Shown: positions 49,392 through 59,707, numbered from the stretch's first letter. The stretch: DNA of 64,000 nt from Actinomadura sp. DC4 (GCF_030406325.1 NZ_JAUEQY010000039.1:25360-89359), one strand, 5' to 3'. Program-made: numbers and translations. The notes: generated by a model not told the origin, from the letters alone.

Positions 49392-51205
49392 GTCCGCGTC
49401 CCCTCGGCGGCGGGCAGGCGGCGTGAGACGCGGGCGACGCCCCAGCCGAGCGCGAGGACCAGCGCCAGCGTGCAGCACAGGACGACCGTGGAGGCCGCGG
49501 TCCACAGCCAGCCGGGGACGCCGCGCTTGAGCTCCCGCTGGAGCACGTGCCGCTCGTCCTGTACCGGACGGGTGAACCGCGCGGGCGTGGGCAGCCGCCT
49601 GGCGCCGATCGCGGGGTCGTCGGGCAGGTAGACGGGCACGGCGGCGATGGACCGGCCGTCGTGCAGGCGGACCAGGGTCTTCCACTCGCCCGACAGCGGC
49701 ATCCGGCCCGTGGTCCGGTACGCGCCGTCGCCGAGCGCGACGAGCCGGTCGACGTGCAGGCCGCCGCCCTGCCACGCGGTGATCGTCACCCACGACGGCG
49801 ACTCGGCCGGAGGTGAGACCGTGACGCGGGCACCGGCGGTGCGGTGCGCGGCGTCCCCGCGCACGTCGGTGAGCGCGACCGACACCTTCACGTCGCGTGG
49901 GACGGTGACGAGCAGGCCGTTCGTGACCGCCGCCGCGATCACGACGAGTGAGCCGGCGAACAGCGGGCGGGCGACCGCGGGCCGGGGTAGCCGGCCCTGG
50001 ACGCCGAGGACCAGCAGCGCGCCCAGCACGCCGCCGGCGACCCCGCCGGCCACCGCCATGATGACGCCTTCGGGAAGGACGTCGCCGGTCCAGGGCAGCC
50101 GCATGACGAGGTGGCTCCAGCCGTACTCCGCGGCGAACCCCGCCGTGCCGATCAGGACGCCGCTCACCGCGCCGAAGGGAAGCGGGCGGCGGGCAAGGGC
50201 GGGCGCGGCGAGCTCCACGCACAGCGCCTCGGCGAAGTAGAGCGGGACCGCGGCCCAGAGCTGGCCGATGATCCCGGCGACGACGAGCGAGACGCCGCCC
50301 CGTACGAGCATGTAGAACACGACGGACAGCAGGGCGCCGCCGCGGCCGATCCACAGCCGGGCCGCTACGAGCGCGCAGCCGGCCGCGAGCGCGATCATGA
50401 GCGGCTGGTGCACGAGCCGGAACTGCGGCACGCCGAAGTCGTACTCGGCCTGGAAGACCGACAGCCCGATGAGGAGGCCGCCGGTCATGGCGGCGCGCCG
50501 GGCGTCGCGGATCCAGGGGCGTACGGCCGGGCCCGGCGTGTCGCCGCGCCCCTCGCGCTCCAGGACCATCAGGGCGACCAGCGACAGCCCGGCGCCGCCG
50601 ATCAGCATCAGGTGGGTCGGCCCCCACAGCGTGACGTCCTGGCCGAAGATCCGGTGCCACACGTCGTCGAGGGGGAAGCCGAGCAGCGCGTAGAAGCCGG
50701 CCCCGGCGAGCAGCACTCCCCCTGCCGGGGCGTACCAGTCGCGGGTGATGCGCACCGCCGCCGCGCCGGGCCGCTCCCCCTTCGGCAGCACGACCGCCAG
50801 GACGCCGGCGGTGAAGATGCCGAACAGCCCGATGAGGATCGGATAGTGGGCGATGTTGGCGAGCGGGCCCACGTCACGGCCGCGTGAGATGTGCAGGGAG
50901 ATGTCCCAGTACATGCCCAGCAGGGCGGTGACCAGCGAGATCAGCGACACCAGCGAGGGCAGGGCGGCCCAGCCCGGCAGGCTGCCGCCGAGGCCGCGTT
51001 CGGACCGGGCGGCGAGCCGCGCCAGCAGGCGGATCCGGCCGCTGCGGTGGCCGACGCCGAGGACGAGCAGGGCGGCGGTCAGCACCGTGGCGGCGCCACT
51101 GGCGATCAGTACCTGGCCGAGCGCCGCTCCCCCGGCCGGCTTCCGCTGCACGGCGGCGAGCCGCGCCGCCGCCTCCTGACCCGGATGGATGAGCTGGTGC
51201 CACAC
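49388..51205 (-). CDS. Multi-pass membrane protein of unknown function
   Basis: A protein of about 605 residues with roughly ten or more hydrophobic segments over the first 460 residues, then an extracytoplasmic beta-rich stretch (about 460-570) with VSVALTDVRGDAAHRTAGARVTV and a final transmembrane helix. Two conserved-looking polar motifs, GMYWDISLHISRGRD and DDVWHRIFGQDVTLWGPTHLML, contain Trp/His/Asp residues facing membrane loops and could bind a metal or cofactor. GTG 51205 is favoured by GGAG 5 nt upstream. It is divergent from the cupredoxin-like lipoprotein operon. I recognise no characterised homologue. Confidence 0.7.
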   Translation of the reverse strand: MWHQLIHPGQEAAARLAAVQRKPAGGAALGQVLIASGAATVLTAALLVLGVGHRSGRIRLLARLAARSERGLGGSLPGWAALPSLVSLISLVTALLGMYWDISLHISRGRDVGPLANIAHYPILIGLFGIFTAGVLAVVLPKGERPGAAAVRITRDWYAPAGGVLLAGAGFYALLGFPLDDVWHRIFGQDVTLWGPTHLMLIGGAGLSLVALMVLEREGRGDTPGPAVRPWIRDARRAAMTGGLLIGLSVFQAEYDFGVPQFRLVHQPLMIALAAGCALVAARLWIGRGGALLSVVFYMLVRGGVSLVVAGIIGQLWAAVPLYFAEALCVELAAPALARRPLPFGAVSGVLIGTAGFAAEYGWSHLVMRLPWTGDVLPEGVIMAVAGGVAGGVLGALLVLGVQGRLPRPAVARPLFAGSLVVIAAAVTNGLLVTVPRDVKVSVALTDVRGDAAHRTAGARVTVSPPAESPSWVTITAWQGGGLHVDRLVALGDGAYRTTGRMPLSGEWKTLVRLHDGRSIAAVPVYLPDDPAIGARRLPTPARFTRPVQDERHVLQRELKRGVPGWLWTAASTVVLCCTLALVLALGWGVARVSRRLPAAEGTRT

Positions 51206-51235
51206 GTGCACTCCTCACAACGGTGGTGCCGGTTC

Positions 51236-51284
51236 GCAAACTGTGCCATCTTCTACCGTGACATTGAATGATGTCATGGTTTGC
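51236..51284. promoter_or_regulatory. Nested inverted repeats between divergent membrane operons
   Basis: An inner perfect dyad TGACAT-N6-ATGTCA (51259-51276) is framed by outer arms GCAAAC (51236-51241) and GTTTGC (51279-51284). It lies in the 124-bp gap between the two divergent operons (starts 51205 and 51330), so a shared operator is likely. The sequence does not match the Zur, Nur or CsoR boxes I know. Confidence 0.6.
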
Positions 51285-51329
51285 CGTCGTACGTCGGTAC
51301 ACACCGTCACATCTGCGGAGGGAGTGGTC

Positions 51330-51698
51330 ATGAGCCCGGCCGAACGCCTGCTCATCGCGGCGATGACGAGCGGGGTGATCCTCGCCACCGCCGCCTGCGG
51401 CACGGCCGCGGCGCCGTCCGGCCAGGCGTCCGCGGCTCCGGTCACCGTCACGGTGAACGTCAGCCACGGGGCCGTGCGCACGCCGAGCCGCAGGGTCTCC
51501 GTACGGCGGGGGCGCGTCGTACGGATCGTCGTGACCAGCGACACCGCCGAGGAGTTCCACCTGCACGGGTACGACCGTGAGCTCGAGCTCAAGCCGGGCG
51601 TCCCGGGCGAACTGCGGTTCGCCGCGGACGAGCCGGGGGTGTTCGAGGCCGAGCTGCACGGGTCCGGGGCCCGCGTCTTCGAGCTGCGGGTGGGCTGA
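51330..51698 (+). CDS. Cupredoxin-like lipoprotein
   Basis: A 122-residue lipoprotein: signal ending in the lipobox TAAC (about residue 23), then a small beta-sandwich with GRVVRIVVTSDTAEEFHLHGYD and PGVFEAELHGSGARVFELRVG. The histidines in EEFHLHGYD and ELHGSG resemble copper ligands of cupredoxin-like domains, but the usual Cys is missing. A GGAGGGAGT box precedes the ATG. The next gene starts 2 nt after its stop, so they are cotranscribed. Confidence 0.72.
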   Translation: MSPAERLLIAAMTSGVILATAACGTAAAPSGQASAAPVTVTVNVSHGAVRTPSRRVSVRRGRVVRIVVTSDTAEEFHLHGYDRELELKPGVPGELRFAADEPGVFEAELHGSGARVFELRVG

Positions 51699-51700
51699 CC

Positions 51701-53002
51701 GTGGCCGTGCATCTCCTCGCCCACGGGCTGGGGGGCCGTACCGACCTGCCGATGGACGGGCTCACCGCCATCGCCGGCGGCGGTGTCGCGATCGCCGCCT
51801 CGTTCCTCGCCCTGACCGTCGCGTGGCGGCGTCCGCGGCTCTTCCCCGACGACGGCCGGCCGCTCCCCCGCCGGCTCGCCCGGGCGCTGGACGCGCGCGC
51901 CCTGACCGTGGCCGGACGCACCGTCGCGTTCGCGGCGACCGCCCTGGTCGTCGTCGTCGCGCTGACGGGGCCGCCGACCGACCGGCGCAACCTCGCGCCG
52001 TGGGCACTGTTCGTCACCTTCTGGGTCGGGCTGGTCCCGGTGAGTGTGCTGTGCGGACCGGTCTGGCGGCGGGTCAACCCCGTGCGCGGCCTGTACGCCG
52101 TCCTGGTCCGCGCGTGGCCGTACGGGAGCCGTCGCTACCCCTCACACCTGGGCTACTGGCCGGCGGCGGGGTGGCTGGCGTGCTTCGTCTGGCTCGAGCT
52201 CGTCGCCCCGAACCGCTCGGACCCGCGCCTGGTCGGGGCGCTCATCCTCGGGTACGCACTGGTCAACGTGTTCCTCGCGCTGGTGTACGGGACCGCGTGG
52301 TTCGAGCGCGGCGACGGCTTCGAGGTCTACTCGACCCTGATGGCCCGGATGTGCGTCGTCGGCCGCCGCGCGGACGGCGCTCTCGTCCTGCGCACCCCGC
52401 TGACCGGGCTGATGCGCGGTGTGCCCGAGCCCGGCCTGGTCGCGGTGGCCTGTGTCCTCGTCGGCTCGACCGGCTTCGACGGCGTGACCCGGACGACCTA
52501 CTGGCGTGACAACGTCGACCCGGGCAGCCTGGTCGCGGGCACGGCCGGGCTCGCCGCCGCCATCGGCGGCGTCACGCTGCTGTACCTGGCGGCGACCCGG
52601 GCGACCGCCACCCTGACGGGCGAGCCCGCGGGCGTGCCGCCGGTACGGTTCGCCGCGACGCTCCTGCCCATCGCGCTCGGCTACACCGTCGCGCACTACT
52701 TCTCGTTCTTCCTGCTGGAAGGCCAGATGACGGTCATCCTGGCCAGCGACCCGTACGGCACCGGCCTGAACCTCCTCGGCTCGGCCGGACACCGGGTCGA
52801 CTACGCGGCCGTGCCTCCCTGGGTGACCGCGCTCGTCCAGGTCAACGCCATCGTGCTCGGCCACGTCGCCGCCACCATCGCCGCGCACGACCTCGCCCTG
52901 CGCGACCGGACCGCAGGCCACGCCGCACGCGGCCAGCTGCCGATCGCCGCCGCGATGGTCGCGCTGACCTGCGCGGGCCTGTTCGCCCTGCTCAGCGGCT
53001 GA
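51701..53002 (+). CDS. Multi-pass membrane protein (fenitrothion-hydrolase-like family)
   Basis: A 433-residue protein with about ten transmembrane segments. It begins with LLAHGLGGRTDLPMDG, an extracytoplasmic HGLxGxxDLP motif that I associate with actinobacterial membrane proteins labelled fenitrothion hydrolase in databases; that label is not a tested function. Polar motifs such as NPVRGLYAVLV, HYFSFFLLEGQ and VDYAAVPPWVTALVQV recur in membrane loops. It follows the cupredoxin-like lipoprotein gene directly and may form a complex with it. Confidence 0.68.
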   Translation: MAVHLLAHGLGGRTDLPMDGLTAIAGGGVAIAASFLALTVAWRRPRLFPDDGRPLPRRLARALDARALTVAGRTVAFAATALVVVVALTGPPTDRRNLAPWALFVTFWVGLVPVSVLCGPVWRRVNPVRGLYAVLVRAWPYGSRRYPSHLGYWPAAGWLACFVWLELVAPNRSDPRLVGALILGYALVNVFLALVYGTAWFERGDGFEVYSTLMARMCVVGRRADGALVLRTPLTGLMRGVPEPGLVAVACVLVGSTGFDGVTRTTYWRDNVDPGSLVAGTAGLAAAIGGVTLLYLAATRATATLTGEPAGVPPVRFAATLLPIALGYTVAHYFSFFLLEGQMTVILASDPYGTGLNLLGSAGHRVDYAAVPPWVTALVQVNAIVLGHVAATIAAHDLALRDRTAGHAARGQLPIAAAMVALTCAGLFALLSG

Positions 53003-53063
53003 GCCGCGCGCCGACGATAAACAGACACTTAATATAAGCCTTAAAAAAGCCGTCCACCGAGTA

Positions 53064-53092
53064 TTGACAGGCGGTCAGCCCGCCATCAGTGT
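53064..53092 (+). promoter_or_regulatory. Sigma-70-type promoter for the GH3 gene
   Basis: TTGACA (53064-53069), a 17-bp spacer and CAGTGT (53087-53092) form a plausible housekeeping promoter in a locally AT-rich stretch. The LacI-type palindrome begins 4 bp later, overlapping the expected transcription start, a classic repressor position. Confidence 0.5.
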
Positions 53093-53096
53093 CTCG

Positions 53097-53110
53097 GGAG
53101 AGCGCTCTCC
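53097..53110. promoter_or_regulatory. LacI-family type operator before the GH3 gene
   Basis: GGAGAGCGCTCTCC is a perfect 14-bp palindrome with the central AGCGCT of LacI-family operators. It is 109 bp upstream of the GH3 start and just after the predicted promoter. It resembles, but is not identical to, the site at 24441-24456. Confidence 0.65.
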
Positions 53111-53218
53111 TTCGTCAGCTCCCGGTGCCCGCCAGCGCCGGGATTCCTTACGGCCACACCGTCGCACGGCGCCGGTCCTCCGCCGCTTCGCCGTGCCTCG
53201 TGAAAGAGGAGATGCCCC

Positions 53219-56200
53219 ATGACGGCCGGTGTCCGAACAGCGGTACGTCCCGCTGTGACCACGGTAGTGATCACCGTATTGACCGTGCTCCTGGCGTTCG
53301 CCGGGGTCAACACGCCGACTCCGGCGCACGCGGAGGCCTCGCTGCTCTCGCAGGGCAAGCCGGTCACCGCCTCGTCGGTCGAGAACGCGGGCACGCCCGC
53401 CTCGGCCGCCGTGGACGGGAACACCGGGACCCGGTGGTCGAGCGCCGCCGCCGACCCGCAGTGGCTGCGCGTCGACCTCGGCGCCTCCGCCACCATCAGC
53501 CAGGTCGTCCTCAACTGGGAGACGGCCTACGGCACTGCCTTCCAGATCCAGGCCTCCGCCGACGACGCCACCTGGACGACCGTCTACAGCACCACCACCG
53601 GCACCGGCGGGACGCAGACGCTGAACGTCTCCGGCACCGGGCGCTACGTCCGGATGTACGGGACGGCGCGCGCGACCGGCTACGGCTACTCGCTCTGGGA
53701 GTTCCAGGTGTACGGCACGACCGGCTCGTCGCCTCCGCCGCCGACCGGGACGCCGATCTCGGCGTACAAGCAGGTGACCGCCTCCTCCTACGAGGGCGGC
53801 AACGCCCCCGCGGCCGCGCTGGACGGCCGTACGAACACCCGCTGGTCCAGCCTCTACACCGACAACGAGTGGCTGCAGGTCGACCTCGGCGGGCCCGCCA
53901 CGATCACCGGCGCCTCGCTGATCTGGGAGAACGCCTACGCCACCGGCTACCACATCGACGTCTCCGACAACGGCACGTCCTGGACCACCATCTACACGAC
54001 GACGACCGGCAAGGGAGGCACCGAGAACCTCTCGATCTCCGGCAAGGGCCGCTACGTGCGCTTCTACGGCACGGCGCGTGCGACCGGCTACGGCTACTCG
54101 CTCTGGGAGTTCCAGGTCTTCGGCTCGGTCGACGCGTCGGTGAACAACCCGCCGCTGCTGTCCGCGCCGGCCAAGGCGCCGGCGACCACGGGGCAGTTCG
54201 CGCTGACGACGCCGGCCGACCACGCCCTGGTCACCGACAGCCGCCGCCCCATGCTCGCGTGGGCCTCGGTGCCCGGTGCCGCGCACTACGAGGTCTGGCT
54301 CAACGTCAGCCGCACCGACTACGACTTCGCCGCGTCCGGCAAGCTGCTCGACCTCTACACGAAGGTCGCCGAGCCGACGGGCACGAGCTACACCCCGACC
54401 TGGGACATCACCGACCGCTGGACGTACAAGTGGTACGTCGTCTCGGTGAGCGGCTCGGGCGCCAAGACGACGTCGAACATCCGCACCTTCGGCGTCTACC
54501 TGCCCACGATCAAGGCGGCCGGCGACGGCGTCACCATCGTGGGCGGCGCACGGGACCTGAACAAGAACGGGACGATCGAGGCGTACGAGAACTGGCGGAA
54601 CCCGGTCGAGACGCGGGTGTCGGACCTTCTCAGCAGGATGACCCCTGAGGAGAAGGCGTACCAGATGTTCTACAACGCCCAGGCGTACCCGCAGTCCGGC
54701 TGGCACTTCGGCCCGGCGCAGCCGAACGACCTGAACAACGTGCTCGTGGCCGCCGCGGGGACGCGCCTCGGCATCCCGCCGGTCTCGGCGGGCGACACCA
54801 TCTCCGGCTACCAGACCACCTACCCGCTGCAGAGCACGCTGGCGGCCGGGAAGGACTATCCGCTCGACTACAAGCTCGGTGACATGCAGCGCCGCGAGGA
54901 GCTGGAGGTCGGCGCGCGCGGCGTGCTCGGGCCGCTCGCCGAGGTCGGCACCAAGGTGCTCTACCCCCGCATCCAGGAGGGCAACGGCGAGAACGCCGAC
55001 GTCGCGGCGGCGCAGGTACGGGCGCTGGTCGCCGGCCTGCAGGGCGGGCCCGAGCTGAACCCCGGCTCGGTGCTGGCCACCGTCAAGCACTGGCCCGGAG
55101 AGGGCGCCGGAGGCGAGGCGGGCATCGTCTACGACGGCGTGACGATCAAGTACCACATGATCCCGTGGCGGGCCGCGCTCGACGCCGGGGCGGTCAACAT
55201 CATGCCCGGCTACGCGGGCAGCTCCTACCTCGACCCGGGCGGGCCGGGCGCTGGCAACAGCAAGCCCATCCTCGACTACCTGCGCAACAATCTGGGCTAT
55301 ACCGGCCTCATCACGACCGACTGGCTGCCGTCCGGCGCGTGGATCAGCGCGGCGAACGCCGGCTCCGACGTCATGGGCGGGGCCGACCCGGGCGCGGCCG
55401 ACTTCTCGATCGCGAGCTTCCTGTCCAGTGTGCCGATCGCGCGGATCAACGACGCGGTGACCCGGGTCCTGCGGCTGAAGTTCGAACTCGGCATCTTCGA
55501 CCGCCCGTACGGCGACCCGGTCAACGGCCCGTACCGCTTCCACCAGCCGTCCTACGCCGCGCTCGCCAACCAGGCCGCGCGCGAGTCCCTCACCCTGCTC
55601 AAGAACGCCAACGGCGCCTTGCCGATCAAGCTCAAGGCGGGCGACAACATCGTGGTGGCCGGCCCGCGCGCCACCGACGGCGCCTCCTGCTGCATCTGGA
55701 CGAGCTACTTCCACCCGGACTACGGCTCACTGGACCTCCTGGACGCGATCAAGGCCCGGGCGGCGAAGGACGGCGTCAACGTCTACTCCGACAGCGGGCC
55801 CTCGCCCAAGCTGGCCGTCGTGGCGGTCGGCGAACCGAGCTACACGCACGCCACGGCGTGGGTGAAGGAGCAGCCCTACCTGCCGGCGGACCAGCTCGCC
55901 ATCATCGGTAACTTCCACGACCAGGGGATCCCGGTCGTCGTGGTCATGAACCTGCCGCGGCCCACGGTGATCTCGGACTGGAACGGCATCGCCGACGCGA
56001 TCGTGATGACCTATCGCGGCGGCGAGGAGGTCGGCCCGGCCACGGCGTCGCTGCTGTTCGGCGACTACACGCCCCGGGGGAGGCTGCCGTGGCAGCTCCC
56101 GCGGAGCGTCGACCAGATCCTCAAGCCCGGCGGCACCGACACTCCCGCCGACGCCGTCGAGGACTGGAGCCTGCCCTACGACCTGGGCGCGACCGCCGCC

Positions 56201-56302
56201 GAACGCGCGGACATCCGCGCGAAGATCGACGCCGGTCAGTCGCCGCCCACGACGTACGGGAACCCGCTCTATCCCTACGGCGCCGGCCTGCAGGGGTGGT
56301 AG
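53219..56302 (+). CDS. Secreted GH3 glycosidase with two F5/8C-type binding domains
   Basis: A 1027-residue secreted enzyme. The signal peptide ends near AHA (residue 38). Two discoidin/CBM32 domains (about 45-175 and 185-305) are close copies of each other, including the shared TARATGYGYSLWEFQV. A fibronectin-III-like module follows (about 320-430), then the GH3 domain with DLNKNGTIEAYENW, substrate-binding Lys623-His624 in KHWPGEG, the probable nucleophile Asp701 in LITTDWLP, and the GH3 C-terminal domain from about 770. It would cut beta-glycosides outside the cell. Bond specificity is not readable. Controlled by a LacI-type site upstream. Confidence 0.88.
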   Translation: MTAGVRTAVRPAVTTVVITVLTVLLAFAGVNTPTPAHAEASLLSQGKPVTASSVENAGTPASAAVDGNTGTRWSSAAADPQWLRVDLGASATISQVVLNWETAYGTAFQIQASADDATWTTVYSTTTGTGGTQTLNVSGTGRYVRMYGTARATGYGYSLWEFQVYGTTGSSPPPPTGTPISAYKQVTASSYEGGNAPAAALDGRTNTRWSSLYTDNEWLQVDLGGPATITGASLIWENAYATGYHIDVSDNGTSWTTIYTTTTGKGGTENLSISGKGRYVRFYGTARATGYGYSLWEFQVFGSVDASVNNPPLLSAPAKAPATTGQFALTTPADHALVTDSRRPMLAWASVPGAAHYEVWLNVSRTDYDFAASGKLLDLYTKVAEPTGTSYTPTWDITDRWTYKWYVVSVSGSGAKTTSNIRTFGVYLPTIKAAGDGVTIVGGARDLNKNGTIEAYENWRNPVETRVSDLLSRMTPEEKAYQMFYNAQAYPQSGWHFGPAQPNDLNNVLVAAAGTRLGIPPVSAGDTISGYQTTYPLQSTLAAGKDYPLDYKLGDMQRREELEVGARGVLGPLAEVGTKVLYPRIQEGNGENADVAAAQVRALVAGLQGGPELNPGSVLATVKHWPGEGAGGEAGIVYDGVTIKYHMIPWRAALDAGAVNIMPGYAGSSYLDPGGPGAGNSKPILDYLRNNLGYTGLITTDWLPSGAWISAANAGSDVMGGADPGAADFSIASFLSSVPIARINDAVTRVLRLKFELGIFDRPYGDPVNGPYRFHQPSYAALANQAARESLTLLKNANGALPIKLKAGDNIVVAGPRATDGASCCIWTSYFHPDYGSLDLLDAIKARAAKDGVNVYSDSGPSPKLAVVAVGEPSYTHATAWVKEQPYLPADQLAIIGNFHDQGIPVVVVMNLPRPTVISDWNGIADAIVMTYRGGEEVGPATASLLFGDYTPRGRLPWQLPRSVDQILKPGGTDTPADAVEDWSLPYDLGATAAERADIRAKIDAGQSPPTTYGNPLYPYGAGLQGW

Positions 56303-57688
<1,386 letters not shown>

Positions 57689-57952
57689 GCCCAGAACGAT
57701 ATTGCGCCCCAGGCACCGCCGCGCCCCCGGCCGTACGGTTGGCCGCGAGGAGCGCCCCCGCAGGACCGCCGATCATGTAGCGGCCGGCCCACGAGCGAGC
57801 CGCGCGGAACGTAACGCCCGTAATCGTCATTCCAGTCGTCACAATGTCCCCATATTCCGCTCTCCTCATCTTTCGCAACGCCGCCCGGCGGATTCTCGTC
57901 AAAGAAGCATCTGTAGTTCGGCGTGTGGGAGAAACGGCGCGAAGAGGCGGGG

Positions 57953-58891
57953 ATGGAACAGAACGATGAACGCGGCCGGGCCGAGGCTCGCGAGGCGAAC
58001 CGGCCGGCGAAGACGAGGTTCGCTCGCCGGACGGATCCCGATGGCGACGGTGCGGCGCCGCCGTCAGGGGACTCTCCCGGCTCCAGGCTCCTCAACGGGC
58101 TCCTCGAGGACCACGAGATCGCCGAGATGGAACGACGGCTGACTCCGGGCGACCTCGACGGCACCGACGCGATCGTGCTCGATGTGACCGCCGGACCTCA
58201 CCAGCGCCAGCGGCGGCGCAACGCCGACCACGTGCTGTTCGAGAAACTGCGCACCTGCGACCCGGCGAGCCTGACGTATCACGTGTACACCACCGAATTC
58301 TGTGTCTACGGAAAAGCGATCATGATCATGCTGATGCGCACCGGCGAGATCATTTACCGCTGCGCGACGACACCACGCGGCCGGCCCAGGCCTCTGCCGG
58401 TGAGCCACACGCCGGACTGGACGCTCGCCGACCGGCAGGAGCTCGCCGACGAGTCCGTGACGCGCGGGCTGGTCTACTTCATGGCGCACGCCGTACGGGC
58501 CGGAGAGTGGGATCCCGCCGGGCCCGCGTCGCTGAAGAACTTCTTCGTCGGCGCGTGCATCCTGCAGTTCCCCAACGTCTTCGACACGTGGAGCCGCCAC
58601 CGCTCGCGGTGGGAGGAGAATCCCCGGCTCGTTCGCGAGCAGGCCGTCGTGCCGGAGCCGGCCTCGCCCGACGTCACCTCGGCCGACGCGATGTTCCTGC
58701 TGATGCGCGATGAGCTCTTACGCGTGCTGGCGCCTCGTGACCGCAAGGTCATCTGGCTCCTCCTCAACGGCAGCTCCTACGTCGAGATCGCGGCCACGAC
58801 CGGTCTGACCTCGCGAACGGTCGAGGGGATCGTCAGACGGGTACGGGCCCGGGCGTGCCGGGGCGAGTTCGGGGACTGGAGGGTGTCATGA
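57953..58891 (+). CDS. Sigma-70-like regulatory protein
   Basis: A 312-residue protein. The C-terminus (about 240-310) is a sigma region 4-type HTH: LRVLAPRDRKVIWLLLNGSSYVEIAATTGLTSRTVEGIVRRVRAR. The middle holds RGLVYFMAHAVRAGEWDPAGPASLKNFFVGACILQFPNVF, which may correspond to a diverged region 2. The first 50 residues are charged and disordered. It looks like an atypical sigma factor or sigma-derived regulator. ATG 57953 follows GAGG closely. Its stop overlaps the next gene (ATGA 58888-58891). Confidence 0.72.
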   Translation: MEQNDERGRAEAREANRPAKTRFARRTDPDGDGAAPPSGDSPGSRLLNGLLEDHEIAEMERRLTPGDLDGTDAIVLDVTAGPHQRQRRRNADHVLFEKLRTCDPASLTYHVYTTEFCVYGKAIMIMLMRTGEIIYRCATTPRGRPRPLPVSHTPDWTLADRQELADESVTRGLVYFMAHAVRAGEWDPAGPASLKNFFVGACILQFPNVFDTWSRHRSRWEENPRLVREQAVVPEPASPDVTSADAMFLLMRDELLRVLAPRDRKVIWLLLNGSSYVEIAATTGLTSRTVEGIVRRVRARACRGEFGDWRVS

Positions 58892-59502
58892 CCGCCGGTT
58901 TCCTGCACGCCTGCGCCAAAAGGGTCGAGCGCACGCGGAAGCTGTGCGCCGGTTTCGGCCCGGATCTGCCTCCCGGCCTGCTCGGCCGGACCGCCGACGT
59001 CGTGTTCCAGGCGCTCGAGGCGGCGTCGAGAACGACAGAGTCCGTGCCCGACATCGTTCTGGTGCTGGCCAGGCCCGACCTGTTCTACTCGCCGGAGGAG
59101 GTGGAGCGGCTCCTGCGCGCGTGGGTGGCCGACGCGGTCCCCGCCGAGCTGGTCCCGCCTCCGGCGCTGGACCTCTTCGTCGAGGCGCTCCTCGCCCAGT
59201 TGCTCGTCGAACGCTCGTCGTTGGGAGAGCCCGGGGCCCAGCGGGCGCGGATCGCCCTCGGTGACGTCCCTGACGCGGGCGGTCTGCCGGGAGGAACGGC
59301 CCCCATGGCCCCCTCCCCCGGCGACACGCCCGTCGCGGGCGAGGTGCCAGGAGGGACGGCCGCCGTGGCCCCCTCCCCCGACGCCCCGCCTGCCCGGCCG
59401 GCCGGTGACGCGCCCGGTGACGCGCCGGACGGCCGGCGGATCGGCGGCCGGCAGCGCTCGGGCCACGACCGGCCGGGACGTAACAACCGGGTGACGCGAT
59501 GA
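58888..59502 (+). CDS. Hypothetical protein with repeat-rich tail
   Basis: A 204-residue protein: residues 1-120 form a helical domain (FLHACAKRVERTRKLCAGFGPDLPPGLLGRTADVVFQALEAA); the remainder is low-complexity with two copies of PGGTAxxAPSPxxxP and a basic Gly/Arg end. No family is recognised. It is translationally coupled to the sigma-like gene before it and to the small membrane-protein gene after it (ATGA 59499-59502), so the three probably work together, perhaps as regulator, partner and membrane element. Confidence 0.65.
   Translation: MTAGFLHACAKRVERTRKLCAGFGPDLPPGLLGRTADVVFQALEAASRTTESVPDIVLVLARPDLFYSPEEVERLLRAWVADAVPAELVPPPALDLFVEALLAQLLVERSSLGEPGAQRARIALGDVPDAGGLPGGTAPMAPSPGDTPVAGEVPGGTAAVAPSPDAPPARPAGDAPGDAPDGRRIGGRQRSGHDRPGRNNRVTR
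59275..59395 (+). repeat. Imperfect tandem repeat within the hypothetical gene
   Basis: Two copies of about 60 bp encode LPGGTAPMAPSPGDTPVAGE and VPGGTAAVAPSPDAPPA. They stay in frame and lie in a Pro/Gly/Ala-rich tail. Confidence 0.6.
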
Positions 59503-59705
59503 CGCCCCAGCCGGGCCGTACGCCGGCCCTGGCCGGGATCGTCATCACGCTGGCGCTGTTCGTCCTGCTCGGCTCGGTCGTCTACATGCTGCGGACCAGC
59601 CCGGGCACGGACGTCGCGGTCGTGCTGTCGGCGATGGCGACCGTGGTGGCCGCCCTGCCGGCCGTGCTGCTCGCCCTGTCCGGAAAGGACAGGCGGCGCA
59701 AATGA
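59499..59705 (+). CDS. Small membrane protein (68 aa)
   Basis: Two hydrophobic segments (GIVITLALFVLLGSVVYML and VVLSAMATVVAALPAVLLAL) joined by a short loop, with a basic KDRRRK end. The start overlaps the stop of the preceding gene (ATGA). It ends 2 bp before the stop of the convergent aldo/keto reductase gene. Family unknown. Confidence 0.65.
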   Translation: MTPQPGRTPALAGIVITLALFVLLGSVVYMLRTSPGTDVAVVLSAMATVVAALPAVLLALSGKDRRRK

Positions 59706-59707
59706 CC

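Noticed and set aside
53075..55714. Long minus-strand open frame (about 880 codons) opposite the GH3 gene
   Set aside because: Low-complexity arginine/valine/glycine translation with no domains. The plus strand encodes a full GH3 enzyme with signal peptide and catalytic motifs.
57806..57828. GGAAC ... CGTC resembling an ECF sigma promoter upstream of the sigma-like gene
   Set aside because: The spacer is only 14 bp and the match could be chance in this GC-rich gap, so it is not listed as a promoter.
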